A DNA stretch of 13,105 nucleotides from JBIOJM01 sp044450785 (lineage in GTDB: Bacteria; Planctomycetota; Planctomycetia; Isosphaerales; Isosphaeraceae), in contig JBIOJM010000296.1 in NCBI GenBank assembly GCA_044450785.1, positions 1-13,105 of the forward strand, in the 5' to 3' direction. Below, in pieces: positions 7,883 to 13,105 of the stretch. Both the position numbers and the translations under genes were made by a program. Below the pieces are notes generated by a model. The model ran no database searches, was not told the origin of the DNA, and saw only the letters and a list, made by a program, of their open reading frames with translations. How positions within the stretch are numbered: the first letter of the stretch is position 1; every line of letters starts with the position of its first letter.

Positions 7883-8007
7883 TGTCCGGACAAGCTGCCT
7901 GCCCCTTCGTACAGCTCGAAATCTCTTCGTTAGACTTCATTTGTGACGAGGGAGACAATGGACCTCCTGCACCTTCCCTTCATCTTGTTTGTTTTTTTTC
8001 AAAAATG

Positions 8008-8024
8008 CGCGCCCAATCGGCGCG
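8008..8024 (+). promoter_or_regulatory. GC hairpin in the sigma 2 leader, next to an AT-rich tract
   Basis: CGCGCC at 8008-8013 pairs perfectly with GGCGCG at 8019-8024 across a CAATC loop, 27 bases before the sigma 2 ATG. The run of eight T at 7992-7999 followed by AAAAA at 8001-8005 is strikingly AT-rich for this region. It could be part of the promoter (UP-like) or, read on the minus strand, a hairpin followed by a T-rich tail. Position suggests a role in sigma 2 expression, but which role is not decidable from the sequence. Confidence 0.3.
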
Positions 8025-8051
8025 TGATCCTCGTTACAGGAACTCAGGGCA

Positions 8052-8612
8052 ATGTCTTTCTCCCCGAACGCGGTTCATGATGACACGGCCTACCTGAGGG
8101 CGCTCGTGGCGATGGATCTGAACATTCCGGCCCATTTGCGAGCGAAGTTTGACTCGGCTGATCTGATTCAGGATGCCTTGTTACGCGTCCACCGCAATGC
8201 CGGTGCCCTGGTGGGGCGGTCGCCGAAACAGCGGCAGGCGTATCTGAGGAAGGCTCTTGCCTCCTCGATCACGGACTGGATTCGCCACTTCGACACCCAG
8301 GTCCACCGCGCCGCTCGGGAGCGCTCGATCGAGCAGTCCCTCGACGACTCGTCCGCACGCCTGGGCCAGGTACTGGTGGCGACCCAGACCTCGCCGAGCC
8401 AGAAGGCGGTGAAGGGTGAAGAGCTTGGTCGCCTGGCCGACGCTCTAAAAGCCTTGACGGACCGCCAAGGCGAGGCCGTGACGCTCCATCATCTCCAGGG
8501 CCTCACCTTGGAGGAAACAGCAGAGCGGATGTGCACGACCGAGGACTCGGTCGCCGGCCTGCTGCGGCGCGGGCTCGAGACGTTACGCGAGCTACTCCGT
8601 GACAAGGGATAG
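8052..8612 (+). CDS. ECF-family RNA polymerase sigma factor (sigma 2), kinase-linked type
   Basis: This 186-residue ECF sigma factor has region 2 at about 12-82, with the core-binding helix FDSADLIQDALLRVH (33-47) and the YLRKALASSITDWIRHF helix. Region 4 is at about 125-183, with LTDRQGEAVTLHHLQGLTLEETAERM and the second HTH helix TEDSVAGLLRRGLETLREL. It is shorter than sigma 1 and its sequence is clearly different, so the two are not a recent duplicate. ATG 8052 has AGGA about 10 bases upstream. It stops 2 bases before the kinase 2 start, and the kinase ribosome site lies in its last codons, so the two are very probably one operon. No anti-sigma gene is present. Targets are unknown; the LEPR-XLL gene downstream is a plausible one by position only. 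Confidence 0.93.
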   Translation: MSFSPNAVHDDTAYLRALVAMDLNIPAHLRAKFDSADLIQDALLRVHRNAGALVGRSPKQRQAYLRKALASSITDWIRHFDTQVHRAARERSIEQSLDDSSARLGQVLVATQTSPSQKAVKGEELGRLADALKALTDRQGEAVTLHHLQGLTLEETAERMCTTEDSVAGLLRRGLETLRELLRDKG

Positions 8613-8614
8613 CC
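8602..8614 (+). promoter_or_regulatory. Ribosome site for kinase 2 inside the sigma 2 gene end
   Basis: AAGGG at 8604-8608 lies 6 bases before the kinase 2 ATG (8615) and overlaps the last codons of sigma 2, whose TAG is at 8610-8612. The arrangement fits translational coupling, giving matched amounts of sigma factor and kinase. Confidence 0.65.
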
Positions 8615-11600
8615 ATGAACCCGCCCGACGACGTTCTCAGCGCGAAAGCCAACGGCGACGCTCGGGCAGACGTCGAAACGGACGAACGGGAGCGGCGGCT
8701 CAACGGGGCGATCCGCGAGCTGATCAAGGCCCGCGAATCGGGCGTCGAGCCGGACCGCCAGGCCTGGCTGGCGCGCTATCCCGAGTTCCACCAAGAGCTG
8801 ACCGCCTATCTCGAGACCGACGACCAGGTCCACTGGCTCGTGCACACCTTGGTTCCGGCAGAGCCGGCGTCGGGCGTCCGGTTCGGCCCCTACCGGATCG
8901 TGCGCATGATCGGCAAAGGGGGCATGGGGGTCGTCTACGAAGTCGAAGAATCCGGTACGAGCCGCCGGCTGGCCCTGAAGGTCCTACCCACGTGCGGGCT
9001 GCCTGATTCCGAAAACAGGGCGAGGTTCCGCCGCGAAGCGGAGTCTTTGACCCAGCTCGACCATCCCAACATCGTGCCGATCCTCGCGCTTCACGAGATT
9101 GGAGGCATCCCCGCCATCGTCATGCCCCTGATCGAGGGCATGGACCTGCGCACGATCCGCCGTCAGCTCGAACGGGCTCGCAACGGCGCTGCATCGAGCG
9201 ACCGCGAGGCCCGCGCGGATGAGCCGGAATCTCACGTCGTCGCGAACCCCGACAAACCCGAGGATCAGGCGCGACTCGACGGAACAAGCCCTCCGTGGCG
9301 GGCGATCGCCGTGATCGGCCTCCAGGCGGCACGTGCCCTGGCGCACGCTCACGAGCGTGGGATCCTCCACCGCGACGTCAAGCCTTCGAACCTGGTACTG
9401 GACAACCGAGGGACTGTCTTGCTGACCGATTTCGGCCTGGCCGATCCCGTGGGACCGGGCCAGGCTGAAATCACCGCGACCGGCGACGTGGTCGGAACCC
9501 TGCGTTACCTTGCTCCCGAGCGGCTGCACGGCTGGCGCGACCCGCGGAGCGACATCTACAGCCTGGGCCTGACGCTCTACGAGCTCCTGGTCGCCCGCCC
9601 GGCGTTCGGCCTGGTCGACCGCGGTCGACTTCTGCGGGCGATCGAGCTGGAGTCGCCTCCCCAGCCGCGAAAATCGAGACGCGATATCCCCAAAGACCTG
9701 GAAACGATCGTGCTCAAGGCGATCCAGAAGGAGCCAAAGGACCGTTACCCCTCGGCCCATGCCCTGGCCGACGACCTGAAACGGTTTCTGGAAGGAAAGC
9801 CGATCGTGGCCCGCCTCCCAGGTGCCGGTGACCGGCTCGCGAGATGGGCCGGGCGAAACGTCCGCGCCGTGGCCGCCGCCGCTGTCGTGCTCTCACTCGT
9901 CATCGTCTCGCTGTCTTTGAGCCTGGTCTCGGTGGCGAAGGCCCGAAAGCAGGCCCTCGCGGCCGCCCAGCTCGCTTCCCAGGAAAAACAAAAGGCCCTC
10001 GCAGCCGCCCAGCTCGCTTCCCAGGAAAAACAAAAGGCCCTCGCGTCCGCCCATGACAGCCAGTACGAATCGCTGGCCCAGCGCCTCGTGCGGATCTTGT
10101 GGACGAACCAGGCCCGCGGTTGGTCTGACGAGGCCATACGGGCGATCGACGCCATGGCCGAGATCCGCAAGGACGACCGGCTCCAGGGGCTCGCCCTTGC
10201 GGCGCTCCAAGGGCTCGACGTCCGCCCCGCCGGCTCGATCCCTCGAGGCGGCCAGACGCTCGCCTTCGACCGTACAGGCGGCCGGCTGGTCGTCTCCGGC
10301 TACGTGATGGATGGCTTCGCCGGCGAACCGAAGGGGACCACGGTGTGGAATCTGAATACGGGAACTTCCCAGACGCCGTTGCTCCCGGCTCAACGATTCG
10401 CGGCGCCGAAGAGCCTGAATGCCCGGGACGTAGCCGCGGGTGATGTCGCGGAAGCTCAGTGGACCTCGACGATCCGCGACTCCGGTCCCGTCGCCTTCCG
10501 GCCCGACGGCACTCCGATCCAGCTCACGGCCGACGGTACCCAGGCGCTTCGCCTCTGGGACGTGAGTCAGGACCGTGTCATCGCCACGTTTCCGATGCCG
10601 ATTGTCGGGGCCGTGGGACCCAAGCAGCAGGCCGGCCACCCCACGCGGACGCTTTACGACTTCACACTGACACCCGATGGCCGCCTGGTCGCTGCGTCGG
10701 TGCGGGAGCCGGACGACCGCCGCTGGGTGTTTGTCTGGGAGGCCGCTTCCGGGCGGCGGCTCCTCCAGCTTCCCGGCCGCGCGCAGAGCCTCGCATTCGC
10801 GCCCGACGGGTCGCTCCTGGCGGGCGGTTCGGACGCGGCCAAGATCCACGTCTGGTCGATGCCCGACGGGTCTGAGATCAACACACCGTCGGTCGGGGAA
10901 ACGACGGTCAACTGCCTGGCCTTTGGGCCCCGCCGCGGTCGCGACTTTCGGGCCATTGACACGCCCGTCCGTCCCGGACGGGGCTGGTGGTTGGCGGCGG
11001 GCGACCAGGGGGGGAAGGTGACCGTCTGGGACGCCGAGACGGGCGCGCTCCAGTTCAAGGCGACCGGTGATTCGGATCGGGTCTTTTCGCTGGCCTTCTC
11101 AACCGACGGTACGCTCCTTGCCTCCGGGGGCCATTTCGACGCGAAGCTCTGGGACGTGAACCACGGCCGGGAGCTATTGGACGTCGGACTCTCGGGTAGT
11201 TGCCTGGGCCTGGCCTTCACGCCCGATGGCCGCCGGCTGGCCGCGAACGTGTTCGCACCGCGGGGCTCGGCGGGCGAAAAGGATTCCAGTCGAGTGGAAT
11301 TCTCGGCCATCGAGGGCGGCCGAGGCATCGAGTCGTTTCGCGGCCTTGCCGCTCCGGCGGCGCAACTCGTGTTCGCGCCCGACGGCCGGTATTTGGCTGC
11401 CATGGCGCACGACTGGCGTGTCGCAATCTGGGACCGAAAGACTGGGATGCTCCGGCTCGTGCTCGAACCGCCCGAGGGTTCTGTCTCCAGCAGCGCCGCG
11501 CTGGCATTCAGCCGCGACGGCCGGCGGATTGCCTTCGCATCGGGCCAGGACGCGACCCTCTGGGACGTGGAGACGGGCCGTCGGCTCGGGGCCTGGCCGC

Positions 11601-12358
11601 TTCCAAGGGGGTTGATCGACATCCTGGGGTACCAGCCCTCGGGCAAGCTGGTCCTGTTCCGCGTCGAGACCAAGCCGGAAACCGGTGGTCCGTTCCGCGG
11701 CGTCCCGTTTGAGCAGTTCCCGCGGGTGGGCCGCATTCGCGAGCTGCTCGAATCGGGCCGGACGCGCACGATCGCGGAAATCGATCGGTTCAACCGCCAT
11801 GTTTTCGATGCCGTGGCCCCCGACGATCTGAGTTACGTGGTCATCGACGGTGTCACCATCGACGCCACGGGGGAGCACCGATCGATCGCCTGCTTCGATG
11901 GCAGCACGGGCCGTTCCCTCTGGTCGATCCCTCAGCCCAACCCGCCAATGACGGGATCTCTGAACCACGATCCTTCCCGCCGGCTCCTGGCCGTACAGTT
12001 CGGCGATAAGGCGCCGGCCGCAATCTACAGGATGCCCGACGGGACACCGCTGGGAACCGCGAACGGCTGGCGTGGGTCAGCCCCAGGTCGTCACTTCGCG
12101 GTCATGACCCGCGGCCTCTCCGATTCGGGACGGGGAGTTCTTGATGTCCTCGACGCCGGCGACGGCCGCCGACTGTTGACCCTGGGCGCCGAGACCCTAT
12201 CGAAGGCCGGCCACGCATTCCAGCTCAGCCCCGATGGTCAAACCCTGGCTTGGTCCCTCGAAGACGGCACCGTCGCCCTAGCGGACTTGCCCGAGCTCAA
12301 CGCCCGGCTGACGCCGCTCGGCCTGGGATGGAAAGAGGAGAACGGATCGAAAAAGTGA
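8615..12358 (+). CDS. Membrane Hanks-type Ser/Thr protein kinase with WD40 propellers (kinase 2)
   Basis: This is a 1247-residue protein. Residues 28-72 are a pre-kinase helical segment like that of kinase 1 (SGVEPDRQAWLARYPEF). The kinase domain (about 92-394) is complete: GKGGMG at 100-105, LALK with Lys122, helix-C Glu141, HRDVKPSN with Asp254, DFG with Asp272, APE at 300-302. A polar insert of about 45 residues (185-228) sits at the same site as the larger insert of kinase 1. A membrane helix lies at about 417-438, followed by an Ala/Gln/Lys-rich helix (441-480) containing a duplicated 14-residue unit. From about 540 to the end are WD40-type repeats, with WD or related motifs near 578, 648, 708, 747, 805, 846, 939 and 983 and more degenerate blades after 1060, enough for two propellers. 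It probably binds a partner through the propellers and phosphorylates cytosolic targets, with sigma 2 the prime candidate. Confidence 0.95.
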   Translation: MNPPDDVLSAKANGDARADVETDERERRLNGAIRELIKARESGVEPDRQAWLARYPEFHQELTAYLETDDQVHWLVHTLVPAEPASGVRFGPYRIVRMIGKGGMGVVYEVEESGTSRRLALKVLPTCGLPDSENRARFRREAESLTQLDHPNIVPILALHEIGGIPAIVMPLIEGMDLRTIRRQLERARNGAASSDREARADEPESHVVANPDKPEDQARLDGTSPPWRAIAVIGLQAARALAHAHERGILHRDVKPSNLVLDNRGTVLLTDFGLADPVGPGQAEITATGDVVGTLRYLAPERLHGWRDPRSDIYSLGLTLYELLVARPAFGLVDRGRLLRAIELESPPQPRKSRRDIPKDLETIVLKAIQKEPKDRYPSAHALADDLKRFLEGKPIVARLPGAGDRLARWAGRNVRAVAAAAVVLSLVIVSLSLSLVSVAKARKQALAAAQLASQEKQKALAAAQLASQEKQKALASAHDSQYESLAQRLVRILWTNQARGWSDEAIRAIDAMAEIRKDDRLQGLALAALQGLDVRPAGSIPRGGQTLAFDRTGGRLVVSGYVMDGFAGEPKGTTVWNLNTGTSQTPLLPAQRFAAPKSLNARDVAAGDVAEAQWTSTIRDSGPVAFRPDGTPIQLTADGTQALRLWDVSQDRVIATFPMPIVGAVGPKQQAGHPTRTLYDFTLTPDGRLVAASVREPDDRRWVFVWEAASGRRLLQLPGRAQSLAFAPDGSLLAGGSDAAKIHVWSMPDGSEINTPSVGETTVNCLAFGPRRGRDFRAIDTPVRPGRGWWLAAGDQGGKVTVWDAETGALQFKATGDSDRVFSLAFSTDGTLLASGGHFDAKLWDVNHGRELLDVGLSGSCLGLAFTPDGRRLAANVFAPRGSAGEKDSSRVEFSAIEGGRGIESFRGLAAPAAQLVFAPDGRYLAAMAHDWRVAIWDRKTGMLRLVLEPPEGSVSSSAALAFSRDGRRIAFASGQDATLWDVETGRRLGAWPLPRGLIDILGYQPSGKLVLFRVETKPETGGPFRGVPFEQFPRVGRIRELLESGRTRTIAEIDRFNRHVFDAVAPDDLSYVVIDGVTIDATGEHRSIACFDGSTGRSLWSIPQPNPPMTGSLNHDPSRRLLAVQFGDKAPAAIYRMPDGTPLGTANGWRGSAPGRHFAVMTRGLSDSGRGVLDVLDAGDGRRLLTLGAETLSKAGHAFQLSPDGQTLAWSLEDGTVALADLPELNARLTPLGLGWKEENGSKK
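9953..10053 (+). repeat. In-frame 42-base tandem repeat in kinase 2
   Basis: A 42-base unit occurs at 9953-9994 and 9995-10036 with one base difference seen (GCGGCC versus GCAGCC), followed by a partial third copy to 10053. It encodes ALAAAQLASQEKQK twice, just after the membrane helix. Near identity at DNA level points to a recent expansion; being a multiple of three it keeps the reading frame and lengthens the helical stalk. Confidence 0.92.
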
Positions 12359-12404
12359 ACGTGTTGCCTGATCAGATCAACGTTTCTTTCGATCAGGGCT
12401 TCGA

Positions 12405-12464
12405 GATCTCAACCATCGGCAAAGTCGCCTCACCATGTCGGAGATCGCCATGACTGCACCCAGA
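12405..12464 (+). repeat. Leader-repeat copy B, containing the LEPR-XLL gene start
   Basis: This is the partner of 7491-7550, with 53 of 60 bases identical without gaps. It begins 46 bases after the kinase 2 stop and spans the ribosome site (GGAG at 12440-12443) and the first five codons of the surface-protein gene. Conservation of the non-coding half is as good as that of the coding part, which suggests a functional leader or recent common origin. Confidence 0.85.
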
Positions 12465-13105
12465 GTCCGCCGCCAGCCACGATCGCGCCGCAAGGGTCGC
12501 ATGACACGCCTGTCGCGCCCCTGGCTGGAGTCGCTGGAGAGCCGGCTGGTCCTTTCCGTATCCTGGATCAATCCCAATGGAGGCAACTGGGATACGGCGA
12601 GCAACTGGTCGAGCGACTCAGTGCCCGGCGCGTCGGACGATGTCACGATCAGCATCGCCGTGACCAATCCGATCACGCATAGCAGTTCCCAATCCGACTT
12701 CGTGAACAGTATCACCAGCACCGATCCGATCGTCTTGTCGGGGGGCAGCCTGTCAATCGCCTCCACCTCCACGTTCAGCAACACAGTAACGCTCTCCGGC
12801 GGGACTCTGGCCGGCGGACCGATATCGCTGACCAACGGCGCAACGCTGGTCGGCACTTCTAGTGGCGGCACGCTCTCGGGCGTGACCTTTAACGGCACGC
12901 TGGATCTGGCCACCAACAACGCGGCCAATGTCACGGTCACCAGCGGCCTGACCCTCAATGGCGTCATCGACCTGGGCAACGCCAGCGGCTCGACCTACGG
13001 CCAGCTCCACTTCGTCGGCGCCCAGACCCTGGGGGGCTCGGGCTCGGTCCTTTTCGGCCCCTCCGGTAATAACAACCAGATCACCACCGCAGTCAGCAAT
13101 GGCGA
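12450..13105 (+). CDS. LEPR-XLL type giant surface protein, N-terminal part
   Basis: The frame is open from ATG 12450 to the window edge, giving 218 codons. The N-terminus is basic (MTAPRVRRQPRSRRKG) and leads to WLESLESRLVLS. This fits the LEPR-XLL motif found at the start of very large exported proteins of planctomycetes and some other bacteria, here with Ser in place of Pro. Next comes NWDTASNWSSDSVPGASDDVTI, shown as NWDTASNWSS then DSVPGASDDVTI, a motif common in autotransporter-like and adhesin proteins. After it comes a Ser/Thr/Asn/Gly-rich stretch with short repeating strands such as LSGGSL and LSGGTL, as in a beta-helix. There is no ordinary hydrophobic signal peptide. ATG 12450 is preferred over the in-frame ATG 12435 because GGAG lies 6 bases before it. 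The gene is probably several kilobases long and acts at the cell surface; ligand unknown. Confidence 0.82.
   Translation, partial: MTAPRVRRQPRSRRKGRMTRLSRPWLESLESRLVLSVSWINPNGGNWDTASNWSSDSVPGASDDVTISIAVTNPITHSSSQSDFVNSITSTDPIVLSGGSLSIASTSTFSNTVTLSGGTLAGGPISLTNGATLVGTSSGGTLSGVTFNGTLDLATNNAANVTVTSGLTLNGVIDLGNASGSTYGQLHFVGAQTLGGSGSVLFGPSGNNNQITTAVSNG

Larger units (their letters stand above)
7366..8051. other. 686-base spacer with relics but no intact gene
   Basis: The spacer between kinase 1 and sigma 2 holds, in order: a copy of the LEPR-XLL leader (7491-7550), a 15-base direct repeat (7551-7580), a fragment of a third ECF sigma gene (7748-7882), an AT-rich stretch (7982-8006) and a short hairpin before the sigma 2 start. 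Open frames here, such as 7521-7946 (TTG start, 141 residues) and 7433-7852, have no recognisable domain outside the sigma fragment and look like decayed DNA. The sigma 2 promoter should lie in the right part, but no clear -35/-10 pair was found. Confidence 0.7.

Noticed and set aside
7521..7946. A 141-codon frame starting TTG within leader copy A (MSETAMTAPR) as a real small gene
   Set aside because: Only its first residues match the LEPR-XLL start; the rest has no domain or motif and overlaps, in another frame, the sigma fragment. It is more likely a relic.
10654..11793. A 379-codon minus-strand open frame opposite kinase 2
   Set aside because: It lies antisense to WD40 repeats and shows only Ser/Arg/Pro-rich composition, as expected for a shadow.
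12367..12397. CCTGATC / GATCAGG inverted repeat after kinase 2 as a terminator
   Set aside because: The stem is 7 bp with a 17-base loop and no T-tract, and it lies within 60 bases of the next gene start. Too weak to call.
12377..12979. A 200-codon minus-strand open frame opposite the surface-protein start
   Set aside because: The plus strand carries the LEPR-XLL motif, a well-placed ribosome site and an open frame to the window edge, which explains the DNA better.
1..13105. CRISPR array, tRNA or rRNA gene, insertion sequence or phage attachment site
   Set aside because: No spaced direct repeats, clover-leaf pattern, transposase motif or terminal inverted repeats were seen. The short repeats found are tandem and local.

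Overview
The window looks like a chromosomal segment of a planctomycete, most likely of the Isosphaeraceae type. It is GC-rich by eye. It carries two ECF sigma factor genes, each followed by a very large Hanks-type Ser/Thr kinase with C-terminal TPR or WD40 repeats, and the start of a giant surface-protein gene with an LEPR-XLL type N-terminus. That combination is characteristic of the phylum. The lineage is inferred from gene content; no rRNA or tRNA is present.

Layout. The left edge holds the 3' end of a plus-strand gene for a Panacea/SocA-like (DUF4065) protein (1-315). It converges, across a spacer with two hairpins, on a minus-strand gene for a secreted beta-sandwich protein (491-2290). 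Further right on the minus strand is a KDPG/KHG aldolase gene (2568-3218). A spacer with a five-copy heptamer repeat separates it from the plus-strand signalling region. That region holds ECF sigma 1 (3451-4110), kinase 1 with a TPR tail (4216-7365), a 686-base spacer with relics, ECF sigma 2 (8052-8612), kinase 2 with WD40 propellers (8615-12358), and the first 218 codons of the LEPR-XLL protein, which runs off the right edge.

How the parts may work together. Each sigma/kinase pair looks like one signalling unit: a membrane-anchored kinase with a protein-interaction sensor next to an ECF sigma factor that has no anti-sigma gene beside it. Sigma 2 and kinase 2 are separated by 2 bases and are very probably cotranscribed and translationally coupled.

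The most unusual observation concerns the non-coding DNA. The 60 bases around the start of the LEPR-XLL gene (12405-12464) recur with 53 of 60 identical bases at 7491-7550, soon after kinase 1, where no LEPR-XLL gene follows. The same spacer holds a fragment of a third ECF sigma gene with an in-frame TAG (7748-7882). The arrangement sigma-kinase-leader thus occurs twice, with the surface-protein gene present after only one copy. This suggests a duplicated sigma-kinase-surface-protein module, one copy of which has partly decayed.
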